Translations under genes and position numbers: made by a program
Notes under the pieces: model-generated
Database searches by the model: none
What the model saw: only the letters and a program-made list of their open reading frames with translations
Told to the model about the DNA's origin: nothing
DNA from: Vitis vinifera
Lineage: Eukaryota; Streptophyta; Magnoliopsida; Vitales; Vitaceae
DNA length: 64,000 nt
Reading direction: 5' to 3'
NCBI RefSeq assembly: GCF_030704535.1
Contig: NC_081812.1
Coordinates: 22,729,501 to 22,793,500, forward strand
Shown: in pieces, positions 22,401-36,100 of the stretch
How the letters are laid out: every line of letters starts with the position of its first letter
How positions within the stretch are numbered: the first letter of the stretch is position 1

Positions 22401-25400
22401 ATAATGGTACAAATTAGTTGTCATGAAAGTGTTGATATTTGGAGAAGAAATCGTACTTAGTAAAGGCAATTCTTGTAAAGAGAAGGCTTAGGATTATCAA
22501 AAACACCATTTCCATCTTATTCATGTTCCTTTTTGCAAGGATGAAAAGTTAGACATGTTAAATTATTTTTCATTTGACATTTTGTTTATCTTGCTTTCTT
22601 CTGTTTTTTTTTTTTTTTTTAAGATAAAAGCCCAGAAAAACATTATATATAAAGAAAAAAGGGCGCACAAAGGCATTTTGTTTATCTAGCTTTTGATGAT
22701 AGGATATTGGAACTCCAATATCTTTCTGCAGAAAATCAGCTAAGAATTCAGATAAATTGTCGATTTTTCAGCAAAAATCAACATCCAAGGTGGCAGCTTA
22801 AATTTGACATTTTATCATGATAAATTCCTGATTTTTTGGTTATACATTGCCAAATTTTTCCAAAAAATTGGCAATCCTGAAAATTGTAAAACAAATCTTA
22901 CTACACATGGAGTCAAACCTTAGCCTTCTGTAAGAGAAGGAATAACCTTTCACACCAGCTGAAGCTTTCACATGTAATCGTTTAGGAAGAATTTATCCTT
23001 AATTTCACCATGATCCAATAGTTGCTTTTCAAAAAACCAAAAAATCTCATTTTCCGTCATCTGTGAACATCATTCTTGTTCTCTTTTATGGTCTCTTTTG
23101 TAATTTTACTGACAATTTTAAACATATGAAAAAAAATCAAATCTTAAAGCAAAAGCAAAAAATAAATAAATATATCATAATTATAACTATCCAAACAAAA
23201 GTAAAAAACAAATATATATGACATAATTATAACTATTCAAATTCAGTCAAATTTCATCGAGCCACATCTTGCAGATATAAAGATATGATAATCTTCTCAA
23301 TGGGCCTTTTTTTCAATGCTTTTTGTATAATAATTACATCTAAGTAAAATACAAACTTGCAAACAAAATTACAAACAATTTTTAAAAAATACTATACTAA
23401 ATAAACAGAAAACAACACACAAATAATTATTCACATAGATTAACATTTTGATATTAAATGCAATACAATGTATTTTTAAGTATTGAAATTCAGTGAAATA
23501 CAATTTTTATCTATTCACTTTCAAAGTTATATTCATTATCAGCACACATTCCATTATTGACCAATGTCGCTAATTTTATCATACATATATTATTTTCTTC
23601 AAAAACCGAGTTTAATATGTGTATCATTCATTTTAAATTTTCTTATTTTTTGTCAATATTCATTTTTTTTTTACTGAAACATTTGCCAATATTGATATTT
23701 CTGTCAATACCAATATTTTCATCTTTGCCTGTTTGTGATTTCAAGGATTCTAAAAATTACGCTTGAAAAAATTCTGCACAATTTTTGTGAATGAGTAAGC
23801 ATCTGGAGAGGAAATTGTAATTACTGAAGTGATTGCCTGTCGGTTTTGATTATGGTAGAGGAGGTTATCAAAAGCCTTCCAATCCTAAACAAGGCACTGT
23901 TGGGCAAGCGATTGTGGAAGTTCCCCATCAAGCATGATTGTTAGCGTAGGTGAGCCATTCATGGCAAGTTAGGGAAGGTTGAAGAGGGACTGTGATCCAA
24001 GGAGGCACATTTAATGGGTCCCTGAAAAGCTATTACAGTATGTAAGGATTCACCCTTTTTTTAAAGAATGGATGTTTCAGCAGCAGATGGTCTCAAGTGT
24101 AAATTTTGGCAAGATGCTCAATGTGGAGAATTACCATTAAAAGGTTTCCCTATCTTTCTCTTGAATGCAACTCATAACAATTCTTAGGTCGCTAACTTGT
24201 TGAAATGCTGAGTGAAGTCACAACAACAATTATTCTTTTTATGTATCCATGACTGGAATTTAGAGTTGGTGGAATTGTTTCCTCAGCGCATTCAAACAAT
24301 GGTAATTTGGAGAGCATGCAAGGATTGGTTAGTACGAAAGGATTGCTAAGAACAAGGTCTTCTCAATTAAATCCTTCTATAAGTCCTCGTCTCTTCTGCT
24401 CCCCTTCATGCAAAGGAGGTGTCAAGTTAGATGGCTCTTTTGAAGATTGGTTTCTTTGCTTGGGAGGCAAGGCACAAAAGATGAGTCTTCTAATGCCTGC
24501 CTACATGCAAGTTTAAGATGTGGAGGATGACTCTTTTTATCTTTCAGAACTTAAGGCACTGGATAGTAGATTTTTTAAGACTTGATACATCCTTATTATG
24601 TATAAAAGAGTCCTTCAAATCTTGGCTGAAGTCATCTAGTCATCATTTGGGATGGCCAACTTTTCCCTTTTAGACCCATTGATAGTTTGGTAAAGGGTTA
24701 GGCAGCCATAGGGATTTCTCCTCTTTGCTTTGTTAGCTTGTACCTTTTGGCACATTTCATATAGTTCCTATGTACTAAGATTCCTCCCTCTTTTTTTAGT
24801 TGCCTATTAATACATATTTCTAATTAATTTACTAAAGAAATAAGATATAAAAATTGTATAAGAACGAGTATTTTAATTATCAAACAGAAAATTAGAAATT
24901 TCATAAGGAATGACAAACCTCAGTTACAGTGAATGGAAATCTTAAAATTTCACCTACCTGAAAACCTTAAAAATCCTTGAAAGGTATTTGGCACAGGATC
25001 AAATTCAATTAATTGCATATTTCAAACCATGAAGAGAAGCAAGCATAGCCAAGACGGAAGATGAACAAGTTTCCCACACATGTACACAAAGAAATAAAAT
25101 TAAAGCAATGAACCAATTGTGATAACCTCAGCATCTAACAGCTAGATAAAAAATAAAGTGTTAAGAGAAGGATCACACAAATGAAATATTTGTTGAAGTG
25201 TAATGATTGGTGGACATGCACAAACACATAGGCATCAAATCTACAAATTCTTTTGTTAAAGCAGACCTGGTGGTAAAAATTTTCCCAAAAAATAAATGAG
25301 CTTCACAACTATAATCAACTATGCAATCACCTGGATGTGACATTGAATTGAAAGGAAAGAAAGAGCCCATAGAAGCAACAAAACATACCATGTACAACAA

Positions 25401-28400
25401 CTTGATCGGGTAGTTGGCCATATATAACAGAAGAATTGAGGTCATTAAAAACTCTCATCGGAAGTAGCCTGATAACAAGTAATGGGCAAAGGCGATCAAA
25501 CAGAGAATGCTGCAGTTTCATGGAATCATCAGCCGCATAGGTTTTACTCTCCCATTTTGTGAAGAAGCTTTCGTCAAGTCTGCTTAAGAAAAAGAGCTGA
25601 ATGGTTCACAGCAGTAACACTAACAATCAAGTCCAATGTTATAAGGCTAAACATGAAAATATATCATTGTTACTATAGCCAATCTTTTCTGAACAGAATT
25701 TAGCTGACCATAATAGTAAATTGAAACAAATAAAAGCACATCTGGTGATTTTCTCATAGTGATACAGAGCATACATGTAAAAACAAATTTGAACAGCATA
25801 TCAAATGGTAAAATGGACTCACTCTTTCTGCCCTTTCATGTGCAACAAGATACGGTGGAAGACTATGTCTGCAGCTTCTGCCAAATGCTCACTTATATAA
25901 CTTAAAAACCTGACAAGAGTGGCATTTGATGGCTCTGCAAACATCTTGTCAATCAATGGTCCAATCAACAAATTCCAGTCTTGAACCTATAATGTTTCAG
26001 AATAAACACCACTTAATAAAAAAATGGGCCAACTATAGAAGTTCAATCTCATCAATAACTGTCAGTTCAAGAAACAGCATCATTTTAAAGGTCTATCAGA
26101 AAAGCTCAATAGTTTTTCTGGAATTAACTATACAGTCACCTCAGAATTCGAGTTTTAATGAATTGAATTTTATCCATATGCATATGTACACGCACACACC
26201 ACACATACACATATGAATGAAGAATGAAACAGCTAGATATTGTAATGGCCAGAAGGAGCTGATATATTTGTATCTGCCAGTTGTCTTCAACTCAACCAGC
26301 AAAAGCAATATCACTTATTCAAAAAAAATAATCTAACAATTTGGAAGATCAAAATTCATGTCTTAACATGCACAAAATGGATATGTCGATCTATGAATTC
26401 TAATTTACTCTCCCATCCTCCTGCATTTATGTTTCTCCTTTTCCCAAATGAAGAATTTGGCAATAAGCACAATATTGGTAACCGCTATAGATGTTGTAAC
26501 TAAGGGGTCATGAGAGCAACAGATTTGTACTGCACTGAAGAATCTGCTGACCAGGTTTTACATTCCATATACAAGCAAATAATAATAAGATCAAACAAGT
26601 ATTTTATAGTTATGCTGGAAGGCCAAATTATGAAATGATAGAAGAATCTAAGAAACACACAAAAATGACATGAACTCTTCTTGGCAGTACTGTGCAGAGA
26701 CTTTTCAAAGAGAATCTTCTTCCATCAAGAGGAGGTACTCGTTTATTCAGTATCAGACCATCCATAGCAGTCATATCAATTCTACCAAGTTATTTAATAA
26801 TTCCTTTTGGCTCTAACCTTGTTCTATCCAATCTCAATCTCGGTGTTTTTTATGGATTGTCATTCCAAGAATTGCTCCCATTGGACTTCTTATTTCAGGA
26901 TGTGGATAAGATAATAAATATTCCTTTTTAGGTGGTCTATGAGCAACATCAAATGAGTAATAATCCAGAATACATTAATAAAGAGTAGAATTATCAAATC
27001 TTACACTTTCAGACCACTCTGGTATCAGTCCAAGCACTTTTTCGGTGTCCAGTTTCGATCCTGCTATAGTGTTACATAGCTGTGAGCATGAATTGGATAA
27101 AGTCGTGCACTTGCACAGGAAAATAATCAAACACATAACAAGTAGAAAAATACTAATAGATAATAACAATTAAAACAATTAGGAGCAAACACATTCGGAG
27201 CTTGAACTTAGAGAAACAACATAAATATTAATTATCAGTTTGGTTACAGGAAAGAGAGGAAAAAGAAGAAATTGCAGGACCTTACAATCATTGGGGATAA
27301 AAACGGTTGTTTTTTCTTTTCTTTTGATAAGTAACCATTTTTTTGGTCCCTGCTGGGCTTCAAACCTGGAACCTCCCAGATCCCAGCCCAATCCTTGCCA
27401 CTTGAGCCAGGCCTAAAGTGCATCTTTGTTATAATTTTCTTTTATTTCCTCTCTCTTCAATATAATGTCAGGCACAAATGAAGAAAAACATGAAAAACAT
27501 GAAAAACATGCACAGGAGAACCTCTAAAAAGAGGAAAGATTCAACAGTAAAAACAATTTTCAAATAAATAGATCAATTGGGTATCATAACTCTTTTTTTT
27601 TTTTTTTTCTTGTATCAGTACAAAGGTGGAATTTTCTGGACCACACTGTTACAATAGTGAAAAACACCAACTCTAGAAATGAGAATGGTTGGTCATTCAA
27701 TCAAATGGAAGAAATTTAGACATAAAGCTGAGCCCAATCAAAGATTAGGTAGCAGAAACACTGAGAGACACACCTTCCTCAATATCTCCCGAAGTTTTTG
27801 GAAGACCTAGGCTTTGGCTGAGGTTGCTGCAGCAATAAAGAGTAAACATGCAAAATTGACATCTAGTATAACAAATTTGGAATAAACAGATGGAATTTTC
27901 AAGAAGAGTTTTCAGAAACAAGAATTTCCCTTTTTATATTCTTCATACTTGGGAGAAACAGAAAATAGAAATAGCAAAATACCTGAGACTGTCAAGCAGC
28001 ATACTGAGAACCTCATAATTCTGGTTATGATTCTTGAGCAGTGCTGTCATTGCATCACTAGCAGATGATTGCACCCTTTCATTTGATGAGTAAACAAGAC
28101 GAACCAGTGCAGGCAAAACTAATAAAGGATCTGCAAGCATAAGGAAAGAGCCCGCTTATGCAAGCACTATGACCTCCGATTAAAAAGGAAAAAGACGTCC
28201 TAGACCAAAATACCAACAGAATCAAGAACAGCTTAAAAAAGGTTTGTCCACACCACCTGATGACTACCTAGGTTATTAACAGAGAGAATTCCCAATAGAA
28301 AATGGAACTAGGGGTGAATTTTTTATTTTATTTTTGATAAGTAAAGCAATTGTATTAAAAGCGCCAAAAAAGCACCTAAAGTATGCACGATGCATACAAG

Positions 28401-30088
28401 GCCAAAAAAAAGGAGGGACTGACAAAAAACAACACCCTCACTTCACTTACAGCCCAACCAATCTATTGATCTGAATTACTACTCAATTGATGTGAAAGTA
28501 TGCTTATTGAATGAGAATATTTTTCAGATATAAAACAAATAAAAATAAAAATAATAGGAACATGAATATTGAGTCAGATCAACGGTTTCAGACCACATAT
28601 GATGCAACATCCTATACACAGCTATCAAAAAAAATTAAAAACATATATTCTTTTTAGAGATAATATTGATCTAGATACACAAAATCTACAGCAGGCATAT
28701 AAGAACAGAAAGATTAAAATAAATAGGATGAGGTGAAAGGCCTGCATACAAAGAACAAGTATCCACCCTCTAGAGAAGGGATATTTAACCTGTTAAAAGA
28801 TACTTATACAAGAGTGACAAAAGAGACCATTCAAACCTTACATTCATTAATAACATCCTGCATCAATCCCTTTAACAAAATACCCTTTCCTTTTTCTAAC
28901 AAAAGGATGAAAAAACAGCAAAGTGATAAATTCAGCATGAACTCTACAGAGCTAATCATTCAACAAAAACAAGTTAGGAAAAAAGTGCAACACCACAAAT
29001 CTGCTCTAAAATATGGACCAAATGCCATGAGAAAGGTAATTACATTTGGTGATGAAATTGCATGTGAACTTCATCTCTTATTTCTATCTTTCTTAAAATA
29101 CTCAAAGTTCACATCAGAAGAATTCATTGGTGGCCTGACCCAAAAGTTTATACTACTGCCCCAGCTGCACAGCCTGATCTTAGGCAATATCAAATTCATG
29201 TGTACATTTCAAGCAATAACAATTTGGCTTCAAAAAAGAAGTATAGTAAAAGAAGTATGTCCATTACTGTAAACATGCAAACAAATGGAAAAAACCTATC
29301 CTATAAGACAAATATCGCAAGCATTTTAGCTAAAAGTTAGCAACATAATTTTCACTAACCAATCTTGGGAAGCAAATTGGAGGCCTGTACATTTATTATC
29401 TCTTCTTCATCTCCAAGGCACTCTAGCAAGTGTTTTGATATATCTTGCCTGAAACAAACTTAGGAACATGATATCAATAAAAGGTACAAAAAGGCAAAAG
29501 TGAAAATCGAGTTACAAAAAATCATCTGTCAAAAGAAGTTCCATACCACATTGAATGAGAAAGTGCAGTTACTGAATTTGATGATATGTGGATGAGTTCT
29601 GAGATAACATCCACAGCATTCCTTCTCTGCGAAGCATTTCCAGATGCAAGGCGCTCAAGAACTTCATCAAGGCACTGACCATTAGGGTTTCTGGTGAACC
29701 AGGTACATGGATCAGGTTTGACACATAACATATACCATGAAATATAAATTCACTCTTCAACTTACAACTACTAATAAGTAATAAGAGTATAACAATACAT
29801 AGAGCAGTATTCTGCAACAAGCATAACAACAGCTTTGGCTGTTCCATCCCGCTCATCCAGAAGGGGTAGCAGCAATGGTAGCACTGAATCCATCTGTCTA
29901 GTGTCAGAAAGACTGCTTCTGGATGAAGAATAGTTCATCTTAAAGATGACTGTCTTAAAAATGCAAACAACCCCATCTATTACATCTTCATCAGTGCAGC
30001 AAAGCTTCAATAGATCCAAGAAAGGAATGAAAATACAAATTGCACAATTAGTTCAAACTATACATAACTATTCTAAACACAAATATTA

Positions 30089-30122
<34 letters not shown>

Positions 30123-33100
30123 TGAACACTTCAAATATAACAGCTGAATATCATTAAAGTTGGTCACATGCAAATCGTGCCAGGGAAGCTCTATGATTGG
30201 TGAAAATAGGCATCAAGGCTTTCAGCTGAGCAGACCTGCATGCCACAGTGGCCCAGAACTAGTTCTAGGAAAACTTCACAAGACTCTTCAGATCATGTTG
30301 GGCCTAAAATAAGATAGATGATAGTACCATCATAACCAGACTTTGAGTAAGTGGACCCAAATGTTTTGATTTGCCTTTGCTAACACATAAATTTAATACA
30401 TAAGATGTCTACAATTTTGTATAAAACCAAAATGTATATAAAACGGATAGTTTTGGCATAGGTCGCCCATCAGGTGTAGAAAATGAACTTGATAGCTCCT
30501 TCTATTTCTGTAGGACCACATAGCCTAAAACCATCATAGGCAACCCAATTGGATAAAATTTAGGCCTAATTCAATGGATCAAATTATACAGATTTGAGGG
30601 AGTACTGGTCCCCTAATGTCATCTATGTACTTTTATTACCATCTAGCTTCAATAACTATGGTGTCTGTAATTTTACATTAAAACCTTAGTGTTTTACATA
30701 TAGGATGTGCACTTCTTTTGGTAGATGTTACCCATTGAAATAGATCAAGATAGATGAAGTGGAACCATCCCTCAAGTGTGTTGTGTCATAAGTGTATACA
30801 TATCAAATGGAAGGAAAAAGTTTTACAGAACAGCTAAAGGACCATCCATGCTTTGCAGTGCAGAATGTTGGGGGGTCCCTCAGAAAAAAATATAGGCTCC
30901 TAAGTAAAATGATATGCAAATAAAATGAGATTAACTAACATATGGGATGCTGAAATAGATGAATAGCAACTTAGCAAGACAAGATTGGCTAGAACAACAA
31001 ATGAATACATCTACAATAAATAGCAGGTGGCACTAATTAGGCTCAAGATGCAAGAAAATAAAATTAATTAGCCTGGTCTTGCCAGGTTGAAGAATATTTA
31101 CAATGCACTAGTGAGAAGTTAGACATGGTATCTACTGTTTCACTTTTGCCAAAATGCAAGTGGGGTGGATATATGGGGGGGGATAGAGAAGGGCCAAGAC
31201 TCCAATAGCACATTGGAATCCTAGATTTTGAAGGTTTTTTTAGGACTGGGAATTATATGTGATAGGTTGATTTACGAAGCATATTACTTCTGTGAATCAT
31301 CAAGAAGAACAGACAGATAGGTTAGTTAGGAGATGTGTCACTGACCAATTAATGAGATGAGGATTGCATTTGGCAAACAGATGTAGTTTGTGTAAGATAT
31401 GGGATTTCTTATTTACTATTTTTAGGATTCAGTGAATTCTTTCAGGTCAGTCTGGAATCTTCTATTAAGTTACCACGTAAAAGGTTTCAAGAAGAAGCAG
31501 AGAAAGGTTTGGAGGTTGGCTCCTAGATGCTTGCTCCAGTGCCTATGAAGAGATCAGAAAGAGTTTTTAATGAAAAGGAACATTTTGATTAGAAATTCAA
31601 AGAAAGAGAATCTAAATCTCTTATGGAGCAGTCCAGAGACCCATTAGGGTTGGACTTAAGAGGGTTGTTCCATGTTAGCCTTCATTGATGGTTTAGGATA
31701 GGATAGGCAAGGATTGTGGTTTTTAAGTCTTCTTTTCCTTTGCTTGTCCTCTTGTAGTGCTCTCCATATGCCTACTGTGTACATGGGTTGTGCCCCCACT
31801 TGCACATTTTAATGTATTCTACTACTTGCATAATAAAAGAAAAAATGAAATTATTAACCCAAGTAGCAAGAACACTTCTAAAGAAGTTGTTTCTGTCTTG
31901 TGGTTAGATATAAATAATGAAGAATAAAAGTTTCAGGTAGCAGCAACCAGGGCTGAGATGGAAAAAAATTAATTGAACTGTTCACAAGTAAGGAGGTAGA
32001 TACCGTCTAAGCCTAAGGTGCTCCTGAATTGTAAGGTCTAGCAAAGCTAGCCATTTCACGGAGTTGGACATGTGGACATGCAATGTGTTTCTAAGGGTCC
32101 AGCAGCTATTTGTTTCTCTCTCTCTCTCTCTCTCTTTTATTTATGGCAAAGAGAAAGAATGAATATGAAATTAGAACCACCTAACAAAAAGGGAGCACAT
32201 CCAAGTACAGGTACTATACAGTGAGCACCAAATGCACCAACAATTAGTTTGAACCAACATGATATGGATGCTTCTGGAACAGGAGCTTTGTAAATCTATA
32301 GCATGAATACTACTCTCCAATTCTAAGAATTTGAAGCATTGATGTGTCAATAACATGTCAAGATTCTGTAGCTCATCGCATTATGTGTCATACTGATTTC
32401 ATGGCTACCTAAGTTTCATCATAAAATACCATTTTATTCCCCCCTCCATAGAAGCCTATTTGAAGTAGTCTGTCCATGTGCCCCAGAAATTGACATTTAA
32501 TGCTTTCTTCCAATTGCACCCGAGGAGCATAAACTAAGGCTATAATGTTAAGAAATTCCTACTTACATAAGACAAATACTTCAGCCTTAAGTAAACCAAT
32601 ATAATTTCTTATGCCAGGATAGAAACATTAAATCTAGAGGTTTACCTTCCATGTAAGTTTATCAGTTGTTTATCTTCTTAGTTCAAGCCCAAGGGAAAAT
32701 ATGAAAAGATCTATGGAAATGCCAAAAAATAAAAAAGACACACAACAACTACAACTCTATAACAACTAGCATGTGATAAGTATAAAATATGCCTGCAAGA
32801 TTCACAGGGAATTCATCCATAACTACCATGATTCAGATGCTAATACCAGTAAAATAAAACCCAGAAAACAGGCCACTCCTGCTGTCAACAAGATAAAAAC
32901 TCAAAGCATAGATAAGAAGTTGTTTTGTGTAGAAGTTCTGAAACTTAAGGAATTCCAGTGCACATTATATACTGTTCTCAGGTAGGAAATAATTGCAAAA
33001 AGTCAAATATACCTACCTGTGGTATAAGAGCACACGATATCTTCATTCCATATTCTGTCACAGTTCTTTCAATTTGCTTCCCATCTAACCGCCCCAACAG

Positions 33101-36100
33101 AAGTGATAGGCAATTCAAGAAAAACTTTCTGGTTGCTATACCAGTGTCTGTATTCTTAGTATGCTGCTTGCTGTCACTATCTGTATAAAACTGCAAATAC
33201 TGTGAATTAGCAATCAACTCCTATAACAGAAGGTATATATGCAATAAAAAAACACTATTCTAACTCATGAATCATTATTTATAAAGATTTTCTCAATATC
33301 TAGTCTGAGTTTCAACCTCAAAACCTTGATTGAAAGCAGTGCAATATAATCGGAACCGAATAAATACTAAAATGCACATGAGATTGCTTGATCAAATATC
33401 TCTTACCTTGTTATAAGAGCATAGTCTCAACTAGCCAAGCTAGCCTGCAAATATCATTGCTATCCAAAAAATCTATCTATTTGTACACAGAGATTTACTT
33501 GCACTATCCTTAAATCATATTGTCAAAACCTCAAAATTAAATTTGTTCATACGTTCTTATTTCCCAAACAAGACCAGACAAACTCAAGAGAACATTTTCT
33601 GCAATAAACATCAAACTGCTTCATCTTGATTTTCTCAATTCTAAGACTCTAAAGCAGTAAAAGCATAAACAAAACTGATATTCTTTGGGTACTAACCTGA
33701 ATTGCAGATAAGTACTGGTCCAATAAGTCTTTGTATTGCTGAGAAAATTTTTTATCCTCCAAGTGCAGCAGCATGGCATAATGCTTCCAACAAGAGGAAA
33801 GTAGCAATACTCCAGCTTTGGGAACTTTTGAGCCTATCTTCCACATTGCAGACAAAGAAATCACTATCTTTGAAAATTGGACATAATAAAATAGGCTATT
33901 CTTAAAGCATGAATTAGCTATAGGACCTGCCTCATCTTGAGAGCAGCCATAATGCTCTTTTATCTCTTGCAACCACTTAAGCACTTGCTCCAATCCTTTT
34001 GCATGTAAAGGCCGACTTTTTCTGCTCCACTGAACAGGAAGGTAAAAACATGAATGCATTGGAAAATTAATCTATTTCAGAAATTCAAGTAGATCACTAA
34101 GTGAAGCAAATCACTGTGGAAACAAGTTAACCAAAATTTAGAACAAGTGCAATCACCATAAACTAAGTCTCTTTAAGATTTGGTAACTGTTTCCAAGTTC
34201 AGTCAGAGAGCTTCCCTTCTTTTTTTTTTTTTCTTTTTTTTTTTTTTTTTGTTCCTTTTCTCTAATTGGAAACAACCATTTCATTGGAGTTTAAGAGCTT
34301 CTTTCAGCATGGCATGATGGATTCATGGTAGATGAATCTTAATTAATAAAAGAATACCCTGATTTAATATTTCATCAAATGAATACTCTTTTGAAATTAA
34401 AGGTAAAGGTTTGCTGGTATGAAATTTCCCAACTTAGAGGCTGATTTCTTTTACTTAAAAGCAGAGCCTTGATGCTTGACAAGTTTAGCAAGTGTATTTA
34501 CGTCCTTGAACCAACAGATTTTCTTCATCCTTCTCATGAACTCTTTATTCATAATTAATACATCTCTCATTTTTTATTTAAAAAAAAAAAAAAAGCCTAT
34601 GGATTTTCCTTGGATTGAGGGGTATGTTTCTTCTTCTATTTTTTTCTATCTTGAAATACATTACCAACGGATTTTCTTCATCCTTCTCATTAACTCTTTA
34701 TTCATAATTAATACATCTCTCATTTTTTATTAAATATATATATATATAGATAGATTTTCCTTGGATTGAGGGGTATGTTTCTTCTTCTACTTTTTTCCAT
34801 CTTGAAATACATTGCTTCCTTCTGGAAGACTCCTTGTCTTATTCATATTGTTTTCCTTTCATAGGTCTTGTCCTCCTCTGAGTTCTTCTTGTTCTTATTC
34901 ACTAAAAACTAAGTTTACGAATACGTTGCTCCCTTTTGGAAGACTCCTTGTCTCATTCATATTGTTTTTCTTTCATAGGTCTTGTCCTCCTCTGAGTTCT
35001 TCTTGTTCTTATTCACTAAAAACTAAGTTTACTCTCCGAATCAACTCTATTTTGAGGTGATAGATTTGAAGTATTTCTAGGGAAGTTATGTACTCTCCGT
35101 CATACCCAATCGACTATTCAATAATGGCTATAAGAAATTTAGCAAAGATAAAACATAGCATGCAGAAAAGTCTAGGACAAAGTAGAACAAAAACAAAAAA
35201 TGGAAATAGTAATTATTTTCATAAGTGTTCCAATAGCTGCAGATGAAAAACTAAATCAGCAAGCCCCATGGTATAGGTAAAACAAAAGAATAGAGGCTGA
35301 AAAATCCCTTTGACATGAAGGAATCAAAAAGATGGTTTCTTATTTGATATAAAGAAGAAAAAGGATAGAAAAAAAAGAGGAGGGGAGGGGGAAGGAAAAG
35401 GTAGCAGGGAATGGGGTTAGGATAGCATATCAGTTGGATAACATTTTCTGCTCAATCAAAATTTCAGACATCAATAAAACGTTCAAATCCTATTCAGAGA
35501 GAGCTATGACTACTAAATCTAGAACCATGCTGACAGCGAGCAATCTCAGAAGTTGCATTTCTGTTTCCTTTCTCAATTTGCATATTACAATTGAATAAAA
35601 AAGAATACACTTACAAAAAAAATGCAAAATCATATAATAAATGAACGTGAACTCTAAATTGAGCCCCTCAAATTCCAAGGTAAATACAGGACATTATAAC
35701 ACCAGAATTCAAGACAGGGTAACAAATGGATGGAACAAAGATTAGTTTAGAACATACAGCAAGGAGTCTCTGCACAAGAATAATGAGCTTGTCTATATGA
35801 TCCCAAAGCAACAATTCCATTTCCAATTTATTGGAGAATTCAGCAGATTTACTTGTTGGTTTCACTTTCTTCTCACCAACAGCAGCAGGTACCAAGGTCG
35901 TTGGCAGATTTGACACATCTGAATTAGATGATTTTGATCTTCTACTTGAGACATCAGTGATTGATGTTTTTATTGTTAATGCTTTCGTGAGATCTAAAAT
36001 GCAATCAGCAGCAGCCACTGAAAGACGAGTTGGCAACTGAAATCCATCCTGCACAGTGCTACAGATACAAATGCTTGAACATGAGAAAAGCAAACAGGAT

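Noticed and set aside
28733-29272. 179-codon plus-strand open frame in an ARM-gene intron
   Set aside because: It is antisense in an intron, Lys/Ile/Asn-rich as expected from AT-rich DNA, and shows no domain, promoter or splice support.
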